Source of the DNA: DATAGF01 sp963834875 | Lineage (GTDB): Bacteria > Actinomycetota > Thermoleophilia > Miltoncostaeales > Miltoncostaeaceae | Direction of reading: 5' to 3' | DNA: 64,000 nucleotides | Assembly (NCBI GenBank): GCA_963834875.1 | Contig: CAWIDG010000033.1 | Coordinates: 1-64,000 of the forward strand | Shown here: positions 1 through 8,452 of the stretch, piece after piece | Layout of the letters: each line of letters opens with the position of its first letter | Numbering within the stretch: position 1 is the stretch's first letter | Translations under genes and position numbers: made by a program | The notes under the pieces: model-generated | The model's input: the letters and a program-made list of their open reading frames with translations, nothing else | What the model was told of the DNA's origin: nothing | Database searches by the model: none

Positions 1-1572
1 GAGAGACTTCCTGAAATTCGCGGCCGCCTGCGCCTTGTCGCCAGCCTGCGCGAACGCCGTTCCGAGGTCTTCGTAGACCCGGTACGACTTCGGGTGCGCC
101 CGGGCGTTGAGCTCGAACACGTGAATCGCGTCAGCCAGCTGCTTACGGAACATCAGTCGTCGTCCGAAAAAGTGAATGTCCCACTCGAGGTCGACGTATT
201 TGTGCGCCGGGTCGTCTCGCCACACCTGCAACGCCTGCAGCGCCGCGTCCAGCCCCGATGCTGAGTAAGTATCCATCATCAGATTGGCCGGCCGTTTTTC
301 CGGCACGTAGCGGACGATGGCGTCGAAGGCCGGATCGCGGCCGTTGAGGTAGTCCTGTGACGACATCTCGACCGCGATATGGGGCGCGACCCAGACGCGC
401 TCGTCACCGGGGAACGAGTAATCCCAGAAGAACGGGGAGTAGCTGATGCGAAGCCCGCTGTTCGGCAAGACGAGCCGCCCGACGTCGGTGTAGTGGTTCG
501 GGTGTCCTCCGGTCGGCTCACCCACGAACAGCACCTGCGTGTGCTTCTCGAGATCGACCGCGAGCGCGGTGGCGGCTGAGAAGGTGCGCCGGCCGATGAG
601 CGCGAACAGCGCGCCTCGCTTGTTGACCTTGTCCGATCGAATCAGGTGGTGCACGAGCGGGAGGTTCAGTGTGTTGTCGCCGCCGCCGTGCTGGCGCAGA
701 TCGAGCACGAAGCGATCGACCGGCTCGCGCGCGACGACCGCGAACACGCGGTCCCAGAACGCTTCGAGCGTGTCGTCGGGTCTGTTGGCCACCTCGTTGA
801 ACTGGACGTACAGAATGCGAAGGTCGGGCAGGTACTCGAACCAGTACGTGTTGCCGGACTGGGGCGCCCATCGTGGCGTCGGCCCCGTCCGACCGTCGCG
901 CATGCTCACCAATGGCACGGTCGCGGACGCGCTGATCGCCTGAAGTCGCGAAGAGCTCTCACCGGCCGGGCCGTCGAGCACGAGCGTCACGGTCGAGGTA
1001 TCTCCTGTCACGCCGGCGGCGCGCAGGATCTCAGGAATCGTCAGGTAGCCTGGCATGCGTTGCCTGACGGTCATGCTGTTGTCGCGCGGCACGAACGGCG
1101 CGACGGCCGCAAGCGCCCGGTCGGCGTCCATCGCGCCGATTTGTTTGACGCGACGGCCGACCAGCGCGGCGTGTTCCGGCGACGCGGCCTCGACGAAGAG
1201 ACCATCCGAGAACCACGCGAATCGAATCGGATACCGGCGCCAACCGAGCATGGCGGGGCCGCTCGTCTCGACGAGCCGCGTGTGCCCGTCTTCAACCATG
1301 GCGACGATCCGCGTGAGCTCGGCGGTGATGTCGGCGGCGGCCATCGCGGGAATGCGCTCGTGGAGGCGACGGATGGCGGCGTCGAACTCCTCGCGCGCCA
1401 TGCTGTCGAAGAGGTTGCGATGGAGACGCGGCAGCTCGGTGGCGAAGAACGTCAGATCGTCACGCCAGCGGTCGGCGTCGGTCTGCCCCACCACCGCGCC
1501 GCCCGAGCCGGCGATGAGTCCGGCCAGCACCAGCCCCGTGATCGCGTGCGTTCGGAGCGACGTGAATTCCAT
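1..1572 (-). CDS. S41-type peptidase, exported, C-terminus off the window
   Basis: The minus-strand frame is open from an ATG at 1572 to the window edge, 524 codons without a stop, so the C-terminus is missing. GGGAG lies 8 nt before the ATG. Residues 1-30 form a signal peptide ending near AVVGQ. The core resembles S41 tail-specific proteases: FVLDLRQHGGGDN (about 288-300), then RRTFSAATALA with Ser332 in the place of the family nucleophile, then FVGEPTGGHPN. I saw no clear PDZ domain. The last part (about 490-515, YRVYEDLGTAFAQAGD) looks like a TPR unit. It lies 17 nt after the DUF4390-like gene and probably belongs to that envelope operon. The family assignment is fairly safe; the substrate is unknown. 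Confidence 0.8.
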   Translation of the reverse strand, partial: MEFTSLRTHAITGLVLAGLIAGSGGAVVGQTDADRWRDDLTFFATELPRLHRNLFDSMAREEFDAAIRRLHERIPAMAAADITAELTRIVAMVEDGHTRLVETSGPAMLGWRRYPIRFAWFSDGLFVEAASPEHAALVGRRVKQIGAMDADRALAAVAPFVPRDNSMTVRQRMPGYLTIPEILRAAGVTGDTSTVTLVLDGPAGESSSRLQAISASATVPLVSMRDGRTGPTPRWAPQSGNTYWFEYLPDLRILYVQFNEVANRPDDTLEAFWDRVFAVVAREPVDRFVLDLRQHGGGDNTLNLPLVHHLIRSDKVNKRGALFALIGRRTFSAATALAVDLEKHTQVLFVGEPTGGHPNHYTDVGRLVLPNSGLRISYSPFFWDYSFPGDERVWVAPHIAVEMSSQDYLNGRDPAFDAIVRYVPEKRPANLMMDTYSASGLDAALQALQVWRDDPAHKYVDLEWDIHFFGRRLMFRKQLADAIHVFELNARAHPKSYRVYEDLGTAFAQAGDKAQAAANFRKSL

Positions 1573-1589
1573 GATGTCTACTCCCACGG

Positions 1590-2160
1590 CTACTTCGACA
1601 GTCGGAACGGACCGGCTTCGACGACCTTCGTCAGGTCGCTGTTCCGCGAACGCCGGCTGAACACATCGATGAGCCGCCGAATCGTAAAGAGCTCGTCGGT
1701 TTCAGCGTCGTCCGTCACCCCAAGGTCGGGGACCTGGAGCGCCAGCTCGGATCCAGAACGGTTTGTCGGCGCCCAAGTTGCTCAGGTCCGCGCGGGCAAT
1801 TGAGACGCCTTGCAGACACCACGCTTCGGCATCCCGCGGACGAAGGTGCGACACCGACCGCGGCGGCGTACCCAGCCGCGTCACCGCGAAACGTTCCTCC
1901 CAGATGTCGAAGCTCAGGTTGAAACTCTGCTTTGCCACGGCCATCACAGCGCCCCGCGGTTCCACCAGCGCCGTCAGCTCGAGGTCCACTCTCAGTGACC
2001 GCCCATCACGGAGCTGGCTCAGCACGTCACCCTCTATGAAGCTGAAACCGGATCGCACGCGAACCGCTCCCCCGGTCGTGTCGATCGTCACCGACTGCGC
2101 CAGTAGTGGCGCCACCACGCACGCCGCCACACCGACGATGACGGGCAGCCGGGTGCTCAA
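1590..2160 (-). CDS. Exported DUF4390-like protein (one frameshift)
   Basis: It probably starts at a TTG whose bases overlap the stop of the upstream Omp85 gene (TTGA), which suggests translational coupling. The N-terminus (STRLPVIVGVAACVVAPLLAQ) is a signal peptide. The body is about 190 residues with alternating hydrophobic strands (SFIEGDVLSQLRDGRSLRVD; KQSFNLSFDIWEERFAVTRL) that recall DUF4390 proteins. An extra base near 1750 breaks the frame after KPFWI. The next frame continues ELALQVPDLGVTDDAETDEL and ends with FRLSK and TAG at 1590. Function is unknown. Its place between an Omp85 gene and an S41 protease suggests an envelope role. The DUF4390 name is from memory of the fold pattern and is tentative. 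Confidence 0.55.
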
Positions 2161-3708
2161 AACCTGGCTCCAAAGCGGAGGCTGAAGATGAACGTCGGGT
2201 CCCCGTCGTCCGCGTTGATTGGGAAGGCCAGCACCAGCGGACCGGCAGCAAATCCCGTCCCGAGCCTGACCTTCCGTTCCGTTCCGCTGTCCCAGAGCGA
2301 CCCGGCGTCGAAGAAGTACGCGAGCACGTGGTACCGGAACTCCACAGTCTGGTGCCACATCCGGTCGGCGCCGGCAGGCGCGATGTCGTACTTGTTCCAG
2401 CCGCGCAGCGTGGTGGAATCCCCCAGCGTGAATCGCTCGAAGAGCGGTGCGAGGCCGGTGATGCCGCCGGCCCGGAAGTCCGCGATGAAGGTGGTGGGAC
2501 CACGTTCGGCCCGGAACCTCACCTGGCCGAAGTGACGCCGGTAGTCCAGGTCGCTGTCGAGACCTTCGAGTCCTGCGCGGAGCTCATACACTCGCGGACA
2601 GCGTCTGCTCGCCATCACTCGCGCGCTCGGATCGGCCGGACGACGACTGCGCACCGATTCGAGACCTGCGCCACGTCTGATCGAACCCCACGCCGGCGAC
2701 GAATGCGTTGGCGTGCTGAGTGACGAGCCCCGCGGTCAGTGGCTTCAGCTCCGACGTGCTGAAGCCACCGTTGACCCGCAGGCGCGGCGTCACCGCAAAC
2801 GTGACTTTCGGCTCGAAGGTGATGCGCGTGTGGTACAGCCGGCGGGATATCCGGCGACAGGTCTACGGCGGCCAGCGTGGCGTCGCGCCAACTCTGCTCG
2901 AATCGCGCCACCTCGAATCCCACGCCGAGGCGTTCTGTGCCGGCCCTCCGGTTCTCGAAGCGGAACCGGTAGCCCGAGTACTCCTCGACGAGGTCATCGT
3001 CGTTGTCGAAGACGAAGCCGAGGTGCGAACTGGTTCGGAGTTCTCACCAATGAGGACGTCGAGCACACCGCTCCAGCTCTGGTCCTCGTGGTAGACGAGC
3101 TTCGATCGGTTCGGCGTAAAGCGCAGCCAGCGGCTGCGTTCCGATCGAGTGATGTCGAAGATGACACGAATGCGTCCCGATTGTTCACCTCGTCGGATGC
3201 GCCGTCTGACGTCGTAGTCCGGCAGCTCGTCCTCGAGCTTGCGAACCAGACGATCGGCTTCGACGGGATCGAGCGGCTGGCCAACGAGCCCCTGCAACTC
3301 GTCAAGGAGCTCCTGACTGATCTGACGGTCGGGAATGCCCGCAACCTCGACGTGCTCCACCGTGTAGCGGGCGTTGATGTTCTCGGCGAGTTCCTGGCTG
3401 TCGCCGATGCGCGCTACCAGAAAGACCACGCGCACGCGCCCATCCGGCCGGGCGACATCACGGACGGCGGCGACAACGTCGGGATGCTCGTCTTCGATGC
3501 GCGCGGCGATCGCGTTCAGCCGTTCCCGGTCGAGCGGCTGGCCCGCGAGCGAGGCGATCTCCTGCTGCAGCCCGGGACTGAGCTGGTCGAGCGCCAGGCC
3601 CGAGACCTCCGCGGATTCAACGATGGCGCCGTCTGGAACGACAGGGTCCTGTCCGTGCGCCGTCAGCGGCGCGGCCAGCAAGGCAAGTAGCAGCGCGAGT
3701 GTTCTCAT
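2157..3708 (-). CDS. Omp85 (BamA/TamA-like) outer-membrane protein, frameshifted
   Basis: The start at 3708 is chosen because it begins a clean signal peptide (MRTLALLLALLAAPLTAHGQ). Residues about 30-200 hold two POTRA-like repeats, each with a beta strand, helix, helix and a V-x-F-x-V strand (RVRVVFLVARIGD; YTVEHVEVAGIPDRQ). The frame is lost near 3050 and again near 2800 and 2600. The pieces together give a beta-barrel ending in AYFFDAGSLWD and SLRFGARF, with the C-terminal Phe expected of BAM substrates. LGDSTTLRGW is close to the VRGF-type loop motif of Omp85 barrels. It probably inserts or exports other envelope proteins; BamA and TamA cannot be told apart here. It is first in a minus-strand run with the two genes below it. 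Confidence 0.72.
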
Positions 3709-3817
3709 GTTCGAGCTACTAAGCAACCGGCGCGCCATTGTACAAGTTGTTGATCGGTAAGGACTTGTCTCCGGTCGACGTGTGCGGTCGCGTCACACCT
3801 GTGCGCCCAGGGCACTC

Positions 3818-3857
3818 TTGGGACTTGAGGCTTGGGTCTTGGGACTTGGGGCTGGGC
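3818..3857. repeat. Heptamer array TTGGGNC (five units)
   Basis: Units read TTGGGAC, TTGAGGC, TTGGGTC, TTGGGAC, TTGGGGC and then a partial TGGGC. It lies in the roughly 280-bp spacer upstream of the Omp85 gene, which otherwise holds no gene I can support. It is one of several heptamer arrays of different sequence in this window. Confidence 0.8.
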
Positions 3858-3987
3858 CGCATGACTGTGGAGTGGAGGTGCCGACCTTCCGCCTTCGCAC
3901 GAAGCTTCGGCGGACTCGCCGCAGCCTTGGCGGAGGCGGTCAGGTCGGCACGACGACGTCGCGCCGAAGGTCGGTCGCTGTCGATAG

Positions 3988-4341
3988 AATCTGGTCGTTG
4001 GAAAACCCGACCTCCGGGTTCGACTCGCAGCATTCGCCTTCCTCGATGAGCAGCGGCGGATCGACGCTGATGTCCTGTCGCGTCGAACGTTGGCGCAAGG
4101 CTTCGTGTTCGAGGGCGAGCGTGTGCCGCTGATCGGGCCGCAAGGCATCTTCAAACCAAAGGTTTGCCGTCTTCCGCTGAGTATTACGACGGTCCCGATT
4201 GAGGACGGGCGCCCGCGTCCGTACGAGGACACGATCGGTGACGACGGCCAGCCCATTCGCTTGCCGAGGCATGAAAGTCACTATCCGAATCGTGACTTGC
4301 TGGCCCAGCGGTACAGCCTGTTTCAACAAGCCATTTCGTAA
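3988..4341 (+). pseudogene. Remnant of an HNH endonuclease-type protein
   Basis: The plus frame after a TAG near 3985 reads KPDLRVRLAAFAFLDEQ, then LAQGFVFEGERVPLIGPQGI, then LPLSITTVPI and GRPRPYED. This matches the N-terminal half of a widespread family of HNH endonuclease-domain proteins (a guard domain before the HNH motif). There is no good start codon. The family segment expected after GDDG (RYRYRG...) is degraded, and a stop follows at 4341. The C-terminal His-Asn-His part is absent from the next 100 bp. I therefore treat it as a decayed fragment. It points toward the symporter gene. Confidence 0.65.
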
Positions 4342-4384
4342 CCTTCGGTGCTGACGCCAGCTGGAGTCACGGCGCTACTGCTGT

Positions 4385-4406
4385 CCGCCGGCCTGAAGGC
4401 CGGCGG
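4385..4406. repeat. Perfect GCCGGC hairpin between convergent genes
   Basis: CCGCCGGCC, a TGAA loop, then GGCCGGCGG: a perfect 9-bp stem. It sits between the 3' end of the HNH remnant and the 3' end of the symporter gene. It has no T-run, so it may be a dispersed palindromic repeat or a Rho-type 3' end rather than an intrinsic terminator. Confidence 0.6.
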
Positions 4407-4450
4407 CTGCCACTCCGTCGCTTCGGAGCCCGTGCGATGTCCAGACCTTT

Positions 4451-6367
4451 TCAGCGGAGGTGCATGCCGCGCCCGGCGTACTCAGGCCCGTCCGCGCCCG
4501 CGGCGCGGTCCCAGAGGTGATCGATCACGTAGAGCAACGTCGCGCCGCTCACCATGAAGATCGCGGTAAGCACCATCGCGGTGCCCATGCGGCCGTAGAG
4601 ATAGTTGCCTATCGCGAAAAGCGACGACCAGATCACGGCGACGCCTGACACCCACCCCAGCGCGGCCAGCCCCATGTTGTCGCCGGAGGCGGCCGCCTCC
4701 GCCTCGCTGATTCCGGCAGCGCGGCGAATCGGCGCCCAGCCCGGGCCGGCCGGGTGGACTTTCTTATAGAAGGCGATGAGCGTCGTCCGGTCGGTTTGAG
4801 GGCCGAAGTACGCCGCCAGCAGCCAGCACACGGTCGTGAAGCCGACCGAGATGAAGATCGTCTGCGCAAACGGCAGTGAGTAGCCGGCTTTGCCGGCGAG
4901 GAAGAACGCGATGGAGATCGCAAACGAACCGATCATCGCCACGACCTCGCTCCACGCGTTGATGCGCCACCAGAACCAGCGCAGCAGATACAACAGGCCC
5001 GTACCGGCGCCGATGCTGATGATGATCTGAAAGGCGCCCTGCGCCGACTCGAGCATGAGGCCGAGCAGTCCCGCGAACACGTAGAGGAGCGCCGTGCAGA
5101 CCCGGCCGGCCTGCACGTAGTGCTTCTCCGTCGCATCCGGCGCGATGAAGCGGCGATAGAAGTCGTGCACGAGATACGAGGCGCCCCAGTTGAGGTGCGT
5201 GAGGATCGTGGACGAGTTGGCGGCGATGAGACCGCCGACCATCAACCCGACGAATCCGACGGGGAGAAACATGAGCATGGCCGGAAACGCGCTGTCATGG
5301 CCGATGAGCGCCGGGTCGGCGTCAGGAAATGCCGCCTGAATGTCCTTGAGCTCGGGGAACACGATGATCGAACAGAGCGCGGTGATGATCCACGGCCACG
5401 GACGCAGCACGTAGTGCGCGAGATTGAAAAAGAGCGTGCCGCCGAGCGCGTCCTTTTCGGTCTTCGACGCGAGCATGCGCTGCGCGATGTAGCTGCCGCC
5501 GCCCGGCTCTGCGCCCGGATACCAGTTGGCCCACCAGCCCACCGCGAGCGGCATGATGAAGATGGCGAGCGCGAGGTCCCACATCGCGAAGTTCGGCAGG
5601 ATGTTCAGAATCGGCTGGCCCGTCCCGTCGATCGCGGTGACGACGGGCTGGCTGCCATCGACGAACGTCACCTGCTGCGATCCCAGCGTGTTGACGAGGT
5701 GCTGCAGCCCGGCGAGCGCGCTGTCGGCGATGCCGGTCCGCCGCGCGACCTCTTTCAGGCTGAAGTACGCGGCGGCAATCACCGCGGTCATCTTGATGAA
5801 GAACTGAATCATGTCGATGACGAGCACGCCCCAAAGGCCGGCATGCGCGGCAAAGGCGACGTTCAGCAGGCCGCAGATCACGATCGTCTGCCAGGGCGGA
5901 AGGCCCCAGAGGATGTTGGCGATCTTGCACGCCGCCAGCATCACGGTGCCCATGATGAAGCAGTTGAAGAACAGTCCCAGGTACACCGCGCGGAAGCCGC
6001 GAACGACCCCCGCCGCCTTGCCCGAGTAGCGCAACTCGTAGAACTCGAGATCGGTCATGACGCCGGATCGGCGCCACAGCCGCGCGAAGAAGAACACCGT
6101 GGCGACGCCCGTCAGCGTGAATGCCCACCACTGCCAATTGCCCGCAACGCCGAACTTCCGCACCTGCTCCGTGACCCAGTTCGGCGTGTCGCTGCTGAAC
6201 GTGGTCGCGACCATCGACAGACCCGCCAGCCACCAGGGCACCGACCGGCCGGAGGCGAAAAACTCGGATGTGTTCTTGCCGGCGCGCTTCCCAAAAAACA
6301 GCGCCGGGACGAAACAAATGAGCAGAGTCGCCAGGACGATGAGCCAGTCGATGAGCTGGAGACGCAT
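4451..6367 (-). CDS. Sodium:solute symporter (SSS family)
   Basis: An intact 638-residue membrane protein with about 13 hydrophobic segments. It opens with LIDWLIVLATLLICFVPALF, followed by GKRAGKNTSEFFASGRSVPW, the loop typical of the SSS family (compare SGLT and PutP). FSSDTPNWVTEQ is the usual second-helix region, and GGLIAANSSTILTHLNWGAS matches the conserved TM8 Ser/Thr stretch that binds Na+ in the family. It would carry a solute inward with Na+ across the inner membrane. The substrate cannot be read; sugars, sialic acid and carboxylates are all handled by relatives. It is a single gene with its own promoter-like TATAAT. Its intact length contrasts with many frameshifted neighbours. Confidence 0.9.
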   Translation of the reverse strand: MRLQLIDWLIVLATLLICFVPALFFGKRAGKNTSEFFASGRSVPWWLAGLSMVATTFSSDTPNWVTEQVRKFGVAGNWQWWAFTLTGVATVFFFARLWRRSGVMTDLEFYELRYSGKAAGVVRGFRAVYLGLFFNCFIMGTVMLAACKIANILWGLPPWQTIVICGLLNVAFAAHAGLWGVLVIDMIQFFIKMTAVIAAAYFSLKEVARRTGIADSALAGLQHLVNTLGSQQVTFVDGSQPVVTAIDGTGQPILNILPNFAMWDLALAIFIMPLAVGWWANWYPGAEPGGGSYIAQRMLASKTEKDALGGTLFFNLAHYVLRPWPWIITALCSIIVFPELKDIQAAFPDADPALIGHDSAFPAMLMFLPVGFVGLMVGGLIAANSSTILTHLNWGASYLVHDFYRRFIAPDATEKHYVQAGRVCTALLYVFAGLLGLMLESAQGAFQIIISIGAGTGLLYLLRWFWWRINAWSEVVAMIGSFAISIAFFLAGKAGYSLPFAQTIFISVGFTTVCWLLAAYFGPQTDRTTLIAFYKKVHPAGPGWAPIRRAAGISEAEAAASGDNMGLAALGWVSGVAVIWSSLFAIGNYLYGRMGTAMVLTAIFMVSGATLLYVIDHLWDRAAGADGPEYAGRGMHLR

Positions 6368-6377
6368 GGGTGGCGTG

Positions 6378-6383
6378 ATTATA
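6378..6383 (-). promoter_or_regulatory. TATAAT -10 box of the symporter gene
   Basis: On the minus strand TATAAT lies 10 nt before the ATG at 6367, followed by CACGCC. With normal spacing, transcription would start only a few bases before the ATG, giving an almost leaderless mRNA. No good -35 box is visible because a heptamer array fills that place. Confidence 0.5.
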
Positions 6384-6386
6384 GGA

Positions 6387-6407
6387 GGCTCAAGGCTCAG
6401 GGCTCAG
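6387..6407. repeat. Heptamer array GGCTCAR (three units)
   Basis: GGCTCAA, GGCTCAG, GGCTCAG. The same heptamer, again beginning with GGCTCAA, recurs at 34721. Both arrays stand just upstream of a TATAAT box, but in opposite orientation relative to the promoter. Confidence 0.75.
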
Positions 6408-6582
6408 CCCCGGTCAGGCTATGGCCACAACGCACGTGGACGACCGCATCGAAGTACGGTCCCCGGATGGAACCATCTGGCACACAGAGACCCAATCTCA
6501 CGCCTGGAAAGGCCTCAACCCGCCCGTCCCCGGCCCAGAATCCAACGGATCCGGCCGTTCAGAACGGTACGGCGCTTGCTAA

Positions 6583-6689
6583 ATAAACGGCCAGGAGTGT
6601 TCCTGTGGCCGGTCGCACAACGCGCCGGTCTTGCTGGGGAGCCAGGAACGTTCCACCAGGCCCGCGACTCTGTCGCGGGCCTTTTTTTT
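6583..6689 (+). ncRNA. Candidate small structured RNA ending in an intrinsic terminator
   Basis: The 420-bp gap between the symporter and the dioxygenase has no ORF I support. A weak extended -10 (TGCTAAATA, about 6577-6585) is followed by a 5' hairpin (GGCCAGGA, GTGT, TCCTGTGGCC). A middle part with GGAACGTTCC follows, then a strong terminator. The length would be about 105 nt. It could be a stand-alone sRNA or a leader attenuator of the dioxygenase gene, which starts 100 nt further on. I do not recognise a known RNA family. The prediction rests on terminator plus upstream hairpin only. Confidence 0.4.
6659..6689 (+). terminator. Intrinsic terminator (10-bp stem, T8)
   Basis: GGCCCGCGAC, a TCT loop, GTCGCGGGCC, then eight T. 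It is a textbook rho-independent terminator on the plus strand, with no plus-strand protein gene directly before it. Confidence 0.85.
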
Positions 6690-6788
6690 GACGATTACGA
6701 GTCAGCGATGTGACACTTCCGTGAAATCGTCCTTCCCTTCGAACCAGGCCTCCTCCGTGCAACGTCTCTATAACTGACACGGAGGCCC

Positions 6789-7607
6789 ATGAAGACCACT
6801 CACCAGCACGACGATCACGATGACTTCGGCGGACTGCACCGCGACCTGCTCGCGACTGGCGCGGCGATGAACCGCCGACAGCTTCTCCGCGCCGCCGCGA
6901 CGCTGGGAATCGGGGCGAGCGCGCTCCCACTCCTCGGGTGCGGAGACGGAAGCCCGACCGACCCGACGGTCGGAATGGGCGGCTGCCAGACGAGGATTCC
7001 GCAAGAAACCGCGGGCCCGTTTCCCGCCAACGGCTCCAACGGCCCTGACGTGCTGGGCCAGGCAGGGGTCGTCCGCAGCGACATCAGGTCGAGCTTTGGG
7101 GGACTGATCGGCACGGCCGACGGCGTCCCACTCACGATCGAGCTCACGATTGTCTCGGCGGCCACGTGCGAGGTCCTGGCTGGACGCGCAGTCTACGTCT
7201 GGCACTGCGATCGACAAGGCCGCTACTCGCTGTACTCACCGGGAGTGACGAACCAGAACTATCTGCGAGGGGTACGGGAAGCGGACGGCGCCGGCCGGGT
7301 GTCGTTCACGTCGATCTTTCCCGCCTGCTACCAGGGACGCTGGCCGCACATCCACTTCGAGGTGTATCCAACGCTGGCGGCGGCAACGAACGTCGCGAAC
7401 AAGATCGCGACCTCACAAATCGCCTTACCGAAGGCGATCTGCGACGTCGTCTATGCGACCCCCGGTTACGCGCAGAGCATCATCAACCTGTCGCAGGTGT
7501 CGCTCGCCACCGACATGGTGTTCAGCGACGGAGTGAATCTCGAGCTGGCGACGGTGACGGGAAGTGTCGCTGCCGGTCTCACGGCTTCGCTGACAGTGGC
7601 GGTGTGA
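6789..7607 (+). CDS. Tat-exported intradiol ring-cleavage dioxygenase-like protein
   Basis: A 272-residue intact gene with GGAGG 3 nt before the ATG. Residues 28-60 form a Tat-type signal with NRRQLLRAAATLG, and LPLLGCG could also be a lipobox. The catalytic domain has the family landmarks: QETAGPFPANG, then AVYVWHCDRQGRYSLYSPG, then NYLRGVREADGAGRVSF and GRWPHIHFEVY. The two Tyr (YSLYS, NYLRG) and two His (HIHFE) fit the non-haem Fe(III) ligands of protocatechuate and catechol dioxygenases. Relatives of this exported type act on unknown, perhaps lignin-derived or hydroxyquinone, substrates. A terminator follows at 7648. It is monocistronic. Confidence 0.88.
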   Translation: MKTTHQHDDHDDFGGLHRDLLATGAAMNRRQLLRAAATLGIGASALPLLGCGDGSPTDPTVGMGGCQTRIPQETAGPFPANGSNGPDVLGQAGVVRSDIRSSFGGLIGTADGVPLTIELTIVSAATCEVLAGRAVYVWHCDRQGRYSLYSPGVTNQNYLRGVREADGAGRVSFTSIFPACYQGRWPHIHFEVYPTLAAATNVANKIATSQIALPKAICDVVYATPGYAQSIINLSQVSLATDMVFSDGVNLELATVTGSVAAGLTASLTVAV

Positions 7608-7609
7608 GA

Positions 7610-7640
7610 AGGGCAAAGGGCAGAGGGCAAAGGGCAAAGG
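7610..7640. repeat. Heptamer array AGGGCAR (four units)
   Basis: AGGGCAA, AGGGCAG, AGGGCAA, AGGGCAA, AGG, starting 2 nt after the dioxygenase stop codon. The same heptamers build the composite elements at 46.7 and 47.5 kb. A degenerate pyrimidine-strand version lies at about 8405-8430, upstream of the 86-residue gene. Confidence 0.8.
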
Positions 7641-7647
7641 TGTGGTG

Positions 7648-7671
7648 GGCCGCTTCGCGGCCGACTTTTTT
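7648..7671 (+). terminator. Terminator of the dioxygenase gene
   Basis: GGCCGC, a TTC loop, GCGGCC, GAC, then six T. It follows the heptamer array directly. Confidence 0.7.
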
Positions 7672-7734
7672 GGTGATTATGGCGATCACAAACCCACGGC
7701 TTAAAATAGATGGATTCCAAGCTTGGAGGCCGCT

Positions 7735-8092
7735 ATGCGAACCATGCTCGCTCTTATGGTTGTGGGTGGCGTCGTCATTTCAGGTCACGCCCAAGCCCCG
7801 TCGACGACTCAGATCGCCACCACTGAAAAGCCGACCTTTACGGCCAACGTGGTGACCACGAATGGCACTTCTGAAATCAGGGATGTCGTGGTCCGCTTCG
7901 GGAACGGCTGGGAACTCCGTGCTGACATCCTGACGCGTCGACGGAAGGACGAAGGCTCGGGCGGAAGGGCTAGCTCCAACCACCATCACTGAGATCACCT
8001 CGTTTGAAGTCCAACAAGGCAAGGGCGTCACGCTAGTGCCGACTGAGGCAACGCTGAGCGGCAACGTTCGACTGACCATCGGCCAGCAGTAG
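7735..8092 (+). CDS. Small secreted protein of unknown function (one frameshift)
   Basis: The ATG at 7735 is chosen because GGAGG stands at 7725-7729, five bases upstream. The N-terminus (MRTMLALMVVGGVVISGHAQ) is a signal peptide. About 118 residues follow. The frame shifts near 7960; the first frame runs to a stop at 7992, but the neighbouring frame continues with TTITEITSFEVQQGKGVTL and ends NVRLTIGQQ at 8092. The beta-rich, Thr-rich body has no motif I recognise. It stands alone between a terminator and the convergent gene at 8133. Confidence 0.6.
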
Positions 8093-8132
8093 AACGCACC
8101 CTACCAGCCGCCTTTTTTGCCTTTGCTCGGGT

Positions 8133-8393
8133 TCAAAGCTCCGCATCAGTCCTTGGAGCGTTGGGCAACTGACGGTCCAGCGACTCGCGATACTTCAGAC
8201 AGCCGCGGAGGAATTGCGGCCACGCGGGGACAATTGGCTGCGGGTCGGTCTTCTCCGGCAACAGGCCCCATAACTGCGGGTGGTGCCAGCACAGCTCGTG
8301 ACCTGTGCTGTCGCGGTGCGCGCGAATGCCGGCACGGAGCTTCTTCACTTCGGCGACGAGCGCATCGCCGGTCCATTGCTTCGAGGTCATCAT
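8133..8393 (-). CDS. Conserved hypothetical, 86 residues
   Basis: I start at the ATG at 8393 (first of two adjacent Met), because upstream codons fall in a degenerate heptamer repeat. The protein begins MMTSKQWTGDALVAEVKKLR, is rich in Trp and Pro, and has ELCWHHPQLWGLLPE and PAWPQFLRGCLKYRESLDRQ. Short proteins with this Trp-rich pattern occur as hypotheticals in other genomes, but I know no function. It lies downstream of the RecB-like nuclease/helicase gene on the same strand and could be co-transcribed with it, although the repeat lies between them. Confidence 0.6.
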   Translation of the reverse strand: MMTSKQWTGDALVAEVKKLRAGIRAHRDSTGHELCWHHPQLWGLLPEKTDPQPIVPAWPQFLRGCLKYRESLDRQLPNAPRTDAEL

Positions 8394-8452
8394 CCATGTT
8401 CCCACTTTGCCTCTTGCCTTCTGCCTTGCTTGGAACTCGGCGCCTGCGCCAG

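Noticed and set aside
646..1803. Long plus-strand ORF (385 codons) over the S41 peptidase gene
   Set aside because: It is Arg/Gly-rich shadow coding of a GC-rich gene; the minus frame has signal peptide, motifs and ribosome site.
4008..4030. tRNA T-loop look-alike (GGTTCGACTC)
   Set aside because: No acceptor or anticodon stems around it; the bases belong to the HNH remnant frame.
5120..6586. Plus-strand ORF of 488 codons opposite the symporter
   Set aside because: Low-complexity charged translation antiparallel to an intact transporter with clear membrane helices.
6659..6689. Terminator of the symporter gene
   Set aside because: The symporter is transcribed away from it; the T-run is on the plus strand.
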